Of a DNA stretch of 64,000 bases, positions 23,485-35,042 are shown piece by piece; position 1 is the stretch's first letter, and each line of letters starts with the position of its first letter. The position numbers and the translations under genes are program-made. The notes under the pieces were generated by a model, which worked only from the letters and a program-made list of their open reading frames with translations, was not told the origin of the DNA and made no database searches. This DNA comes from Dermacentor variabilis. Its lineage: Eukaryota > Arthropoda > Arachnida > Ixodida > Ixodidae. The stretch is taken from NCBI RefSeq assembly GCF_050947875.1, contig NC_134569.1:42219777-42283776 (forward strand), read 5' to 3'.

Positions 23485-23785
23485 ATCAAAGTGGTGAGCT
23501 CGGCGATGTTAGCCAGGGACAACCGCTTACCATGCGTTTGTTCCTTGTGATGCAGATCCTGCTTCCGCCTTTTGGCAAACCTATTTCAACGCCAATTACA
23601 AATGATTTCATCAAGCAGTGCAAAATTTACGTCACCATCGGACCTGACCATTCAACAGTCAACGGCTTTGTGACATCCACGGACACCAGGGCTATAAAAG
23701 CAGCACTGCATCCAGGTATCGACAGTGGGCTCAGCGATTTTACCCAGGGACGACCGCTTACCATGCGTTTGTTCCTTTGATGCAT
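23485..23785 (+). promoter_or_regulatory. Tandem 5' UTR monomers of the CR1-like LINE (231-bp period)
   Basis: A block of about 60 bp ending in CCGCTTACCATGCGTTTGTT occurs twice, with its CCGCTTAC at 23523 and 23754, a period of 231 bp. Between them lies CACCAGGGCTATAAAAGCAG (TATAAAAG near 23693). Tandem 5' monomers act as internal promoters in several LINE families; here that role is inferred from position and the TATA-like box. Confidence 0.6.
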
Positions 23786-24619
23786 GTTAGTTACAACGTC
23801 ACAATACGTAGTGATAACCGATTTCTAGTCATTCTGCTGAGCCCATATGCATGTTTAAGCGTTGACTATGATTGTTTCTGCTGTACCTTGCTGCTTATTT
23901 GTGGTCATATTGAAGAGAATCCAGGCCACCCAGTTGAGAAAGTGTTTCAAATGCTCATGGAAGGGCAGCAGGCGATAAGAGCTCGACTCTCTTAATTGAA
24001 AATTCGCATTCAGAGCACAGAGAAAGCAGTAGCTCCATTTAATAATCGCTGGTCTAAACTGGAGCAGACTACAGATGATGTAGGGGCGTTGGCTACAAAC
24101 GTAGCAGCCCTACAGACCACCGTGGATAACATACAGGTTACGCTGAAGAAAACTCAGGCCAAGATCATTGGTCTAGAGGACCACAGCAGAAAATTTAACC
24201 TAGTTGTGTTTGGTATTCCAAATATTCCCAACGAATCCGAATCCAACTTACGTGAGACGGTTATTACAGAGAGTTTTGAAGGCCTCATAGGCTTCAGCTG
24301 TACATCAGTCAGTCGTATACACAGTCTTAGTAAACCCTCACCGAAATAGCCCATAATCGTTCGCTTTCAAGACTCCAGAGAAAAAGCTGTGTTGAGCAAT
24401 GCATATAAACTGAAAGGAACAGATATTTCCATCAAAAACGATTACAGCGCTGACACTCTTAGAAGACGCAAATTGCTTTGGGACAATGAAAATGACAAAA
24501 GAGGAAAGAAACCTTGGCTCATTCGCGACAAATTTTGCACTTCTAGGCGTGGGATGACGAAACTGTCTCGCGTATTCTTACCTAAACGCGATAGTCGTCC
24601 TCCCCCAACCGAAACATAG
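23777..24619 (+). pseudogene. CR1-like LINE ORF1 with N-terminal 2A-like motif
   Basis: Starts at ATG 23777. Residues about 30-42 are hydrophobic (CCTLLLICG) and lead into GHIEENPGHP at 23903-23932, close to the ribosome-skipping 2A consensus (D-V/I-E-x-N-P-G-P), though the Asp and the final Pro are both replaced by His. After a TAA at 23993-23995 the same product continues: a heptad-like coiled coil (LEQTTDDVGALATNVAALQ), then LEDHSRKFNLVVFGIPNIPN, the start of an L1-ORF1p-like RNA-binding domain, then after a TAG at 24347 RKLLWDNENDKRGKKPW and a basic C-terminus ending at 24619. ORF1 proteins coat the element's RNA. Two stops make this copy non-coding today. Confidence 0.7.
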
Positions 24620-24920
24620 CAGTCAAAAACAAGTCAGCTACGCCTCCTTTCTGTCAACGCTCGAAGTCTGGTAAATAAAACAGATGCCTTCGAAGCGCTT
24701 CTTCTTTCGTACGATCTGCCTTTCTGTGTGATTACTGAAACTTGGCTGCACGAATATATACGGAATGATGAAATTGTGCCACCTAGGTACAAACTCTTCC
24801 GGCATACTAGGGGTTCTCGGGGCGGCGGTGTAGCAGTTATTGTAAATAGGTCTATTGAAGCCGTTTCCAGTGAATAAATCACTGGATGCCAAAACGTATT
24901 ATTGAAAGCCATCTATTCAG

Positions 24921-25639
24921 TATAGGAGTCTCTTTCGGACAGCTTTTAACAAAACATTTTTTTTACAAACGCCGACGCTTCAAACATGGCAATAAAACAT
25001 GCCTATCAAGAAAAATACCGCACCTGGAATCTGCCGCTACACGAAGATAACTCCCTGCGGTATAATGACCCAGAAATAAGACCGAAAATTCCACGAGTAC
25101 TTCCTCAACACTTAGAGACATTGTACCATCGTCTTCGACTGAACGTGGCATACACGAACAATTATCTGTACCACCTAGGGCTTACCACTAACCCATATTG
25201 TGATAACTGTGGCAACTTAGAGACAATGGAGCACATATTACTAGAATGTCCCGCGTACCGCGACAAAAGACAATTTTTTGAGCAACAAATGAACGTGATT
25301 TGCCACGATCTGTTAACATTACCCAGCATCTTAGGTCCAATGCCCGGTCCTTTTAAACTGCGACGGGTTTTGGACTTATTGTTCAAATATCTGTCAGAAA
25401 TTGGACTATTAGGAAAGCTTTAAAGATTGAACATTTCATATACAAAAGCCTGAATTTACCCGCCATGTCACCTGTAAATATTAGTATCAGCTCCACTTGT
25501 GCATTTGATATTTATTTCTATTATCTTTTTCTCCCACTCTCCTCTGGAATCTCTGAATCCCATTCCCCATCCCTATACAGAGCAGCATACCAGTGGTTGT
25601 ATATATATGCGCCGGCAAAATTCTCTGTTTTTCCAATAG

Positions 25640-25674
<35 letters not shown>

Positions 25675-25693
25675 ATCTCGCTCTCGCTCTCAG
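24921..25693 (+). mobile_element. 5'-truncated RNase H-type LINE C-terminus inside the CR1-like endonuclease
   Basis: An open frame (24986-25423) encodes a LINE C-terminus: LYHRLRLNVAYTNNYLYHLG, then a zinc-finger-like CDNCGNLETMEHILLEC and VLDLLFKYLSEIGLLGKL. A 3' UTR follows and ends in a (CT)n tract (25642-25690). The 8-bp duplication CTATTCAG flanks it (24913-24920 and 25694-25701), and the host endonuclease frame is readable on both sides. The C-terminus differs clearly from the I-clade copies at 14 and 16 kb, so it is a different family. Confidence 0.8.
25642..25690. repeat. (CT)n microsatellite at LINE 3' end
   Basis: Pure CT for about 29 bases, then imperfect. It forms the 3' tail of the inserted LINE. 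Confidence 0.9.
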
Positions 25694-28219
25694 CTATTCA
25701 GAATTCACATTCTTCATTGCGCGGTGTGCTGCCCGCCAAACGAAGATCCTGTGTTCATGACTAATCTATATGACAAACTTGTGAGGCTACGAGGGAATAA
25801 CGTTATAGTAACTGGTGACTAACTTGCCTTCGTTCGACTGGAACCATATTAATTATGGAACTTCCTTGCATAGCAATGTACTTTTCGATATTATGTTTTC
25901 ATCAAACTTGGATCAAACGGTGCACGAATACACTCGCGGCAACTCCATTCTGGATCTTTCATTTATTAGTGAAATATCTTAGGGAGCACCTGTGAAAGTT
26001 GAGAATAGTATATTGGATCGTAAGTTAACATACTTCTCTTCTATGTTGTCACCTAAACAAGCTAAATTGCCTAAAACAGTCGCCTTTAGAAAAGGTTTCT
26101 CTCGGTCCGATGAAACCTCGATTATCGATCACCCGGATTTAGTTCTTCACTCCGCTGAAAATGATGTCGAGGCTATGCGGTATAAATATTGTGGTGCAGT
26201 CAGGTTTTGTATTGATAGGTTCGTCCCTTCGAAACAAGTTCGCAAGCGAAGGCGTAACGCATGGATCACCAGAAAAATTATTCATATTAAGCGCAAAATT
26301 AGGAGGCTGAGGAAGCAAAACAAGGATTCAACGCCACTTTTTGCCGACTTAAAACACAGCATGTTACATGAGATAAGCGAACCAAAAGTAGTTATTTCTC
26401 CCGTGGTCTAAATTTGCTAGCAACGATGTTCAGAAATTCTGGCGCTATTTTGAGAAAATAAATATTACCGAAGCCTCAGCCACTGACGCTTGGGAGATCG
26501 CGAAACACCTTAACCGATATTTTCAGAGCATTTTTAAGGCCGGAACAACATGAAAATCAGTGGTCAAATTGGGCAGAATCGCAAAATATTACAGTCAGCC
26601 GGGAAGGAGTGTTAGCCATGCTTCTTAATCTTGACGACAGCAAATAACCAGAGCCTGATGATATACCTAATGCTTTCCTAAAGCCTTATGCCGAACAGGT
26701 ATCTATCTGCATTTCTGACTGGCCTTTTCCAGCTATCACTTGCTTCAGGTGAAATACCAGCAGATTGGCGAAAAGCACGTGTTGTCCCAGTTTATAAAAA
26801 AGGTGCTGTAAAAGGCTCGAACATGTTATAGCATCATATATTCAGGAACATTTAGAAGACAAAAATGTATTATCAGAATTCCAGCACGGTTTTCGAAAGG
26901 ATTATCTACTGTCACGCAACTGATACCGACTGTACGGGAACAGGGATGTGTCCTGAATGGGAATGGTCAATCAGATGTGTTGTTACTAGACTTATGCAGA
27001 GCATTTGTTTCGCGTTTCGCATGCAAAACTGCAGTTTAAATTGGAATGCATTGACATTCCTCCTAGTATTGTTCACTAGATCAAAGCCTATCTCAGCGAT
27101 AGGAAGCAGTACGTCACCATTAAGAACTGTTCTTTTCGGTTGTTAGATCTTACCTTTGGTGGGCCCCAAGGAAGTGTTTTGGGTCCGCTCCTTTTTTTTC
27201 AATTTTTATTAATGACTTGTTAGATATTATTCCTAGAGAAGTGTCTGTCCGGCTATTTGCCGATGATTGTCTTTAAAGAAATTACGTGCACAAAAGATAA
27301 AAAAAAATATTGCAGGACACTTTACAAGCTATTTCCCATTGGTGTACAAATTGGGTTATGCAGTTAAACATTGAAAAAACGGTACTTTTAAGAGTAACAA
27401 GCAAGACTAAACCGTATATTTTTATATACCAGCTTCACAACAATAATATTTTGTGGGCGGAGTCTTATAGATACCTAGGGATTACGCTAACAAATAAATT
27501 AACCTGGTCGAAACACATATCTGAAACTACAGCTGATGCGCATCGGAAATTGGTTCCTCAAGCAAAAACATAGGACTACTCCTGCCAGAACTAAGCAGCT
27601 TGCATATAACAACTGCGTAAGAGCCAAACTTGAATACGCGGCGATAGTGTGGGAGCCGCACAATAAAAAAGACATCGTACAACTCGAGCGTGTACAAAGA
27701 AAAGCTGTACGGTTTATTCCCGCAAATATGAAAGACAAGATTCCCCTTCCATGCTACTGAAACAGCACAACATACACACTTTATAATCCCGAGGGAAAGT
27801 TAGTTGATCCATAATTCTTAACCATTGCCTGCCAGGAAAAATAAAAATCAAATTGCTTAATCGCGCCAAAGCTCATTGTACGAGGAGGATCAGACACACG
27901 CAGGAACATTCACTGGCACCAATTTTAGCTTTTTCCCTAGAACTGCATCTGATTGCAATGCCTTACCTTCTCATATTTTTAGGCCAGTAATATTGCAACA
28001 TAACTGGAATGTCACCTCTTTGTTTCATGAGATTTTGGTTTGGTTTTTCGATGCTTGTCATTATTTGATTGGTTTTTGCTTGTTTGTTCTTGTTTTTATT
28101 TCTCTGCTAATTTTGTTTGAACGTGTTTACTATTTCTTGTTATGTAAAATGATTGACTGTGCCCCTCCTGACAGGACCAACATGGTCTACAGTATCTGGA
28201 ATAAATAAATAAAAATAAA

Positions 28220-31200
28220 TATGGTCACAGAGCTTTGCGCCTTTAAAAAGGTACAGTGGTGCTCTTGTAGAATTCTGTGCGGATGACGGCCGACTCGGCA
28301 CGCATATTCTTCGGATTTTCTTGGCCTGCTGACATTTCATTTGGCAAAAAACAAGATGGCCATTTTCAAGCATCATACAAACAATAGAAAGAAAATTTTA
28401 CTAAGCAGCACTCCTTTAACAGTGGTTTTTGCTTTAGAACTAAATGCACTCACGGCGTTCTCAATCATATTTCCCATCTCATAAGGGGTCAACAAAACTT
28501 CCCGCATAACAAATTTCCGCGATATTTTCCTCACTACTCTATACAGTCGTCCTCTTTACCTCTCTGCAGAGTAGCCGAAGTAAGGACAACTGTGATAGTT
28601 GGTGCGGCCAGGGGACATGAATATGGGTAGCCAACAAGGGTAGCCAGATGGGCGCTCTTACGGATAACTTTCCCCAACATTGTTCTTTATATTGTTTCTC
28701 CCGTACAGTGAGTGTAACTGACAATGCAAAAAAGAAAGAAAAAGATACAAGACAACGAGTTAGTGCTGATGATATGCGTCCCCGCCCATACCAATAGTGA
28801 CGGTGGATGACTGCTTTTTCTTGTGGCGAAGGATCCTTGCGGAAAAGAGTACACGTAAGGAGGCGAGTGACTGAAGCGATGCTAGCTAGGCAGTGTGTGC
28901 ATCTTTTTTCTGTTGTACTTGCCTTCCTTTCATGTTCCCTTTTTCTGTTTCCACTTCTCTTTTTTTTTTATTTTACTACAAACGCCCTGCGGCCTGTCGT
29001 TAGCACCCTTTGGTTGAAACCGGATGTCGTTTAAACGTTGCAGCCGCTGGCCCCTGCGCCGAGGAACAAGGCAATTCTGTTCCCCTGCTTAACAGTGTGG
29101 CGCCCAGTTCTGTGCACCAAGCTGCTTGATATCGGTTTGCCCTCGGTTCTGTTTGTGCAGAGCAACACGAACCACGTTTGTACCTACCTCGGCACAGACA
29201 GCACGTACGCACTGCTGATTAGCTCACGAAATTCTACTTTTTTCAATGCCCATGAAACTGCGGAGAATACCGATATTGCGGCACTAAGCTCAGACAGTAC
29301 GCAAGTCAAGTGGGAAAAGGGGAGTTGCGACGGCCTTCTATACGGCCAATAACTACGTTGAGGGAACAAGAGAAATGCAAACAATAAACTTTTTTTTTTG
29401 AAAAACAGCGTTACACTCAAGTTTGAGAGTTCCCGTATCCATGGGTGCAGGTGTTTTGCCCGCTTCGTCCCGGCGCTTTTGTTCACTGTCCGTTACAGCC
29501 GCTCACACCAGAGTGTTCCCACGCAAATATTTGCCTCGCATCTAGGACGATTGAGAACAGAGTAATCAGGGCGCTTTCGGAAGTCGAGCAACGTGAAAAT
29601 GCACGAACACTTCTCAGTATACCGTTATAAAGTTGCAAGTCATGTTCAGACAACGGCTATTTCGACTACTTATTTCTCTGAAACACACGACAGCCAACGA
29701 GAGAGAGAAAGCACAAATGGAAATTGGAGCGAAATCCACAGGAAGAACGTCCGGTTTTACCGGACGTTCATGCATGTTTTTACAACGACCTTAGAACGAC
29801 TTTACACGGTGGAAATGTAACGGCATTATTATTTGTTTTGAACACATATATACAGTTAACGTGAAAGGGAAAGCGAGGTGCAGACTGGCAACTGCCACCG
29901 GAAGGGGCACAATGCCTGCCTACTCTTCAGAAAGGAGGTGACAGCAACACAGAAATGGAAGATAGGAAGGAGGGGAGGAAAAAGGAAAGGAATAGCAACA
30001 GGACAAATCTAAAGAATAAAGTAGAGCACAGTACAGATCACACACAGTAGGGCCGGCCCTTGAAGGTCACCGCTACTACAGAATCTTGAATAGAATAGTT
30101 TCGAGGCTACCAACGTGAACTTAAGTTAATTAACTCTAGAAAAGTAAGTAGAATGCGATGAGCCTGATCACGTTTACATGCACAACCACTGGTATACAAA
30201 CATTCGTCGAGTGTCATACACCGCAGGCCAAGGAGGTGATAGTCTCACAGGCGAGCGGGAATGATACAGTCTGAATATTGCCCCCACAGAAAAGGATTTA
30301 TGGACGGTCACCATGATACAAAGAACGAGGCACGCGCTTGCACTAAAGTTAAATTGCATTGACAAAGAATTGCTTTAAACGCCTTCTCTCCTTGTACAGT
30401 GACAATAATGCACCAACACAACGAAACCTTAAGCTGCCTGTTAATTGATTTTAGGGGTTGCCAGCGCTTTATTACACGCGCGGGCGAGTCTTCTTGAGGG
30501 GTGGTACGCAAAACCACTTTCGCGTTAACTGTGGTACGTGCGAGTGCAGCTACCCGCAGACTGAAGTTGCTGACAGGGACTACTGTTATGGAGCAGCACA
30601 TCGACGGGTGTAAGCACGCGGTAGAAAGGTGCGACGTACCCTAAGCCAGTAAAGAAGTGAGCTGCATACAACTGCTAATACAGCGCATGGCCGCAACAAC
30701 GGCCAGTTTAACTGGCCGTCTTTCGTCGCTTCGTGTAATAACGCTGCGCCCTGAGGCTGAAAGTGTTGTCCTGACGCGAAGCGACCGGTAAAAGGCAGGA
30801 AGAGGAAAGGGGGGTAATGGCCTCGGCGGGTCAGGAAAGCACGAACTACGTCTAGCGTTCGCCCGCCTCAGTCTCACTATAATATCTGACTGGTGGCTGC
30901 GCCTCTATTTTTCAGTTTTCGGTAACCGAGCACACGGAAAGGCTATATACTTTTAATAGTACTCTCTAAAAAGTACTAGTTTGTTTATATTAGTTTTTAT
31001 AAGTGAAATAATGCAGGAATAATAATCTGACAAGCAGAAGAGCTGCAGCTATCGTTAGGACTAGCGTTTGAAGTACAGTGCATGGTCTGCATAACCAAGT
31101 TGAAAACAAAATCTTCTTGCAGTCTGCGGGAACAGCATTTGTTTTTGTTTTCTTTTTCAAAAAGAAACAGAAAAAACATAAAACAGTTATATTACATCGC

Positions 31201-31235
31201 GAAATTTTCTATTACAACGGAACTTGGATTTTTAT

Positions 31236-31238
<3 letters not shown>
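28220..31238. other. Spacer, no gene recognised
   Basis: No recognisable coding sequence. A perfect 11-bp-arm hairpin sits at 29745-29769 (separate entry). About 29880-30010 (GACTGGCAACTGCCACCGG and a purine-rich stretch) looks like the reverse complement of another LINE 3' end, but I cannot match it to a coding part. About 30600-30880 is GC-richer. Confidence 0.4.
29745..29769. other. Perfect inverted repeat, 11-bp arms
   Basis: GAACGTCCGGT at 29745-29755 and its exact reverse complement at 29759-29769, separated by TTT. Could be a terminator-like hairpin or chance; no gene is adjacent. Confidence 0.7.

Positions 31239-31279
<41 letters not shown>
31239..31279. repeat. (TC)n microsatellite
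   Basis: About 40 bases of uninterrupted TC. Confidence 0.95.
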
Positions 31280-31281
<2 letters not shown>

Positions 31282-32432
31282 ATTTTAATAGACAGAAAAG
31301 CAATCTTGCAGGCAATCAGGACATAACTCGAACACTTCCTCCGGAGTCATCAATGCACCTAACAAAGGCAGCATAGAGCAAGCAAACAAATATGTTTTCT
31401 AAAGTATCAACACATATGCGACGTTGAGGCCTTAGTTGAGGTGCTAAGGTGTGGCACTACAAGGCCACAAAGGCCCTACTGCATACTTACGCCAGTAAGG
31501 GCTTAACGACATTCATTGACTTTGCAACATCTGGGCTTCATTTGTTAGTTGATCCCTACTTATTCATTTATTTATTTTATTTTATTGCTTTTGTTTATGC
31601 TTTTTCCCCTTTATGTCGAATCTCAAGTAGAAAATGCTGCATAAACCAACGCTACCATCTTCAACTTCCAATAAACTCCTTTTCTCTATCTGGCCTTCTT
31701 CTTCTTCTTTGTGTATTTTATTAGGCATTGTCTATTCGAATTGTCTATGCTACCAACCGTGCTAATGTCGCCAGGAAGCCCCTTTGGCCAGTGTTCCGCT
31801 ATGCGGCACAGACGAAAGCTAACTTAACCAATGAAAGCTATTCGCAGTGCTAGACGACCCTGTAAAGGGTAGCGCAGTGTTAAGATTATCTCTTAGGTTC
31901 ATTCGTGGTGCTTGCTCGGTCCAATCATGACTGTTACTAACGCCATTTGGTGTTAGCTTTGGCTGAAAAATGCAAAAACAAATTAGTTCAACGAGAGAAG
32001 TTGGTGCAACAGTATGCGCTTTAAGCTATTAAATTTAAGAGAAAAAAAAACCGTCATCACGTGTGGAATTACACCGGCAGTCTCCAAATAAACTTCACAT
32101 TTAGGATGCGTGTTGCGCTTGCCAAATAGGTGAGCTAAAGTAATTGCTCTGGCTTCATATGAAAAGCTTATCAATAATAATGAATTGTAGTTGTTCAAGT
32201 CTCCATTTTTTTTCCCAGACGTCCGAACTTTGTCATGCCGAAGCGCGCATTTATATCTACATAAGTTTTTCAAGAACTCGCTTCTGAATGTACGTAACGT
32301 AATCGTGTTCATTAGATATAGGGCCGATGATATCCAATTTGCATGCCAAAGAAGCCGACGTTACAATGAACTAAATTTTTACAAAGGAAATGCTCCTCCC
32401 TCTTTCACTTTTCACTTAATAAAAACGCATAA
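31280..32432. other. Spacer, no gene recognised
   Basis: AT-rich sequence with T-runs and short frames on both strands, none with recognisable motifs. Confidence 0.4.
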
Positions 32433-32747
32433 GTGACACAAAACGCGAAAAGAGAGGAACCGTTAGAGGAGTACTTCTCCATGCTCGAATTCATTTGCCA
32501 CGGATATGCCTCCACAAAAAGAAAGACTGTCTACTTAGACAAGATCTATGAACGACTACATTCACATGGTGCACACCGATGAATACAACCCAAATTCCCT
32601 CGCGAGGTGATTCAAGCGGCACGAACGCTTAAGAGCGAAGGCACGGGCAATAAATTCCACCCACTTATCATCATTGCTTTGCGGGGGCAGGCGCCGTTCC
32701 TAAGAGGTTTAAGGCCGACTCGACAAAATTCTGAACAATCGGATTAG
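32433..32747 (+). pseudogene. Decayed reading frame of unknown identity
   Basis: The frame from 32433 to TAG 32745-32747 has one internal stop (TGA 32580-32582) in 105 codons and reads as plausible protein: REEPLEEYFSMLEFICHGY, then KTVYLDKIYERLHSHGAH, and past the stop PKFPREVIQAARTLKSEG and NKFHPLIIIALRG. The composition (charged amphipathic helices, few Ser/Pro runs) is unlike the random frames around it. I do not recognise the family; it could be an exon of a host pseudogene or part of an unrecognised transposon protein. No start codon or clear splice sites. Confidence 0.3.
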
Positions 32748-33091
32748 CCTCAAGTTTCATCTCCGCACAAATTGTTTCCGTCTATCATCTGTACTCGATA
32801 TACGTATATGTATTTTCTTCTTCCCGTGCGCATATTTTCTAACTCATTGAGAGTTCAGGGATCTGTAATAAGAAGCAAAAACATAGGCAAGAAGAAAATA
32901 GCTTTCGAAAGCCAAATATCTGTACGTTAGCTCTCCTTGCGTACTTTTTCTCTTTTTTTTTCTTCTTCTTCGCGTATGGACACCCAATAGGAGCCATTTG
33001 CAGAATGTCGCCGCGTTTTATTTTTAATAACACCAAGGTAGGCTTGTATTGAAATTAAGCAGGCATAGCTCTCATAGGGGCAGGCATGCTA

Positions 33092-33135
<44 letters not shown>

Positions 33136-33425
33136 TATTTTCCTGTGTAAGATGTAATAATGTAGGCGTGGAACTTCAACAGAATCAGAAATTAGATCAT
33201 TGTTGCTCTCTTCTTCTTCGTATCCCACAGCGAAAGAAATAGTCCTCAGATAGTACTTCATTTTCTTGTTTTTTTAGCTACACGATACATCGGTGTTTTC
33301 GAAAGTCGGACTCTCGAACGTTCCTGTAAAGCGAAAGTTAAAGGGGTTGGACTTTGCCGCAGCAGAAGAACCGTGGGGGTCGTACGCGCCCCCACTAATT
33401 CATTTGGTAAAGTGCAACAAATGAA
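32748..33425. other. Spacer with a (TA)n microsatellite
   Basis: No gene seen. A pyrimidine-rich tract lies at about 32940-32972. The TA repeat occupies 33095-33133. About 33290-33420 is mixed unique sequence. Confidence 0.4.
33095..33133. repeat. (TA)n microsatellite
   Basis: About 19 TA units. Confidence 0.95.
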
Positions 33426-33532
33426 TTACGGCTCCTGTTTACGCTCAAGCTGCTTCCCGAATTCACAGCAGCTATGGTAAGAGAGTACCCAACCTTGAGT
33501 ATTTTCGCATCCCTGCATCTTTCTATACTCAC

Positions 33533-33786
33533 ATGAATTCGGATAATTTGCGGTGACATTAATAAAAACCACGTACAGAATGCAGCTCAGTATCCAGTCA
33601 GAAATGAAAGTGGCAGTCTGAATTGCCTCTGAATTGTTTTGTAAAAAAAGAACAAGTTTATCAAAATAACTAAACGACATTTGTAACTTTCGTATTTTGC
33701 CAGCTACTGCATTCTCACTGCTACGAAATGCATCCGAAACGATGTTATAAGCTTTAGTGCTAATGTTCAATTCAGCCGGATTTCCG
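33533..33786 (-). CDS. Candidate internal exon of an unidentified host gene
   Basis: Within a 233-codon minus-strand open frame (34127-33426) the central part reads like real protein: SGNPAELNISTKAYNIVSD, AFRSSENAVAGKIRKLQMSF, SYFDKLVLFLQNNSEAIQ, then a hydrophobic ISDWILSCILYVVFINV that could span a membrane. It is bounded on the minus strand by a consensus donor GTGAGT (33532-33527) and upstream by a pyrimidine-rich tract ending in AG at 33787. That would give a 254-bp exon. Flanking parts of the frame are low in protein character. No family recognised, and an open frame of this length can occur by chance, so this is tentative. Confidence 0.3.
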
Positions 33787-35002
33787 CTTAATATTTTACG
33801 AAACGAAAAAAGAAAAAACGGTGCACGCGCAATGAAGCAGTTACATTGGAGTGCATTTTTCTTTCTTTTTTGCAAATTGCAGGAGGTTAGCGAAATAAAT
33901 TTATTGGTTGCACCCGGTAAAAAGTGGTGGCTCACCCAACTACAACAACGGCTAAGACGAAAGGAAAAGAACGGCAGCGACGAGGCGACGATTATTGCAC
34001 GCCGGCAACAACGTAAGGCAGGACGATCCCGATCATGACGTTGAAGACAAGACAACGCCTCAGGTATCGAAGGTCCTTTCCTGCGCGATGAGAAATAAAG
34101 GAGTTTTTTTGTTTCTTTTTCCATCATCTTTTTTTGTTCTGCGACACGGAAATGTAATCAAGATAAACACTCAGAGGCTTTCGACAGACGCTTCTGATGC
34201 TGCATGGTTATCGCTGTAAAAAAAAAAAATGGTCGAGCTGAACAGAAAGAAGTGGAGTTATGTGCACGGCAATGACGTACCGCAACCACCGTCCTTAAGT
34301 TTACACATTGGAAGCTTGTGCGATTTAAGTTAGCCGTGCAATAGCGAGACACATTACTTGGCGACTCCTCCCGAGAGCATCGCCTCCTGTTGCAGAGTGC
34401 AAGGGTGCGCCTCGCCAGCTGCCGGATCCCGGAGCGCACGCAGGCAGACGGCGCGCTGCCGTCTCCCAGCGGCGATGCCATTTTCTGCGCGAGAGGTCGG
34501 GCTTTAATTGAGCCTGCGAACGAACTCGAGGTCCCACTCGTCGCTCCGAGCCGTTAGGGCTGATCACGCCGCCGGGAGCCGCTGCCCGTGCCACGTGGTC
34601 TCCTCTGGCGGCTTCCACCTCGCCTTCCACCTTTGATCTGCCGCTTTGCCCTCCCTCACTACCACCGGCAGAAACGAACCTCTTCATTTGCCACGTGTCC
34701 CGCCCTCCCCTAACTTGACCATCTTCTCGGTCCAACAGAAAATGCCGAAACGCTCATCGACCCGCGGGCTCCCACAGATATACTTAGGCCTGATTACGGA
34801 CCATAATGTGGCAGCACGTTTCTGCGGTATGCCGTGTCGGCCGCTTGTCCGCGCGCAGTTGCGACAGACGGAACACGGCGATTTGGAATTCCCTTTCCGA
34901 CTTCTTTGCTTTGGTGGTAATGAACCCTTCTCTCAGTTTCGTCCTCATCTAGAGACCTCCTTATCCTCCGAACCGTCGCCGATTCCTGACGCAAGAGCGG
35001 AT

Positions 35003-35042
<40 letters not shown>

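Larger units (their letters stand above)
24620..27760 (+). pseudogene. CR1-like LINE ORF2 (endonuclease and reverse transcriptase)
   Basis: Endonuclease part 1 (about 24635-24875): LLSVNARSLVNK, VITETWLHEYI with the conserved Asn and Glu, GGGVAVIV. After the inserted LINE it resumes at about 25702: CCPPNEDPVFM (counterpart of VYRPPN), VIVTGD with SFDWNHINYG, and EYTRGNSILDLSFIS. Then a basic linker (RRRNAWITRKIIHIKRKIRR, about 26240-26310) and RT: EFQHGFRK, GGPQGSVLGPLLF (about 27158), VSVRLFADDC with FADD at 27256-27267, and thumb YRYLGITLTNKLTWSKHI. Frameshifts and stops throughout. No RNase H domain, as expected for this clade. Confidence 0.8.
23485..28219 (+). mobile_element. Nearly full-length CR1-like LINE, split by another LINE
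   Basis: In order: two copies of a repeated 5' untranslated monomer, ORF1 with a 2A-like motif and a coiled-coil/RNA-binding region, ORF2 endonuclease (interrupted at 24921-25693), linker, RT, and a 3' end with CCTCCTGACAGGACCAACAT, GTCTACAGTATCTGG and an AATAAATAAAT tail at 28198-28219 typical of tick and other CR1-type elements. About 4.7 kb including the insert. Many stops and frameshifts, so inactive, but unusually complete for a LINE, most copies of which are 5'-truncated. The exact 5' end is unsure. Confidence 0.8.
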
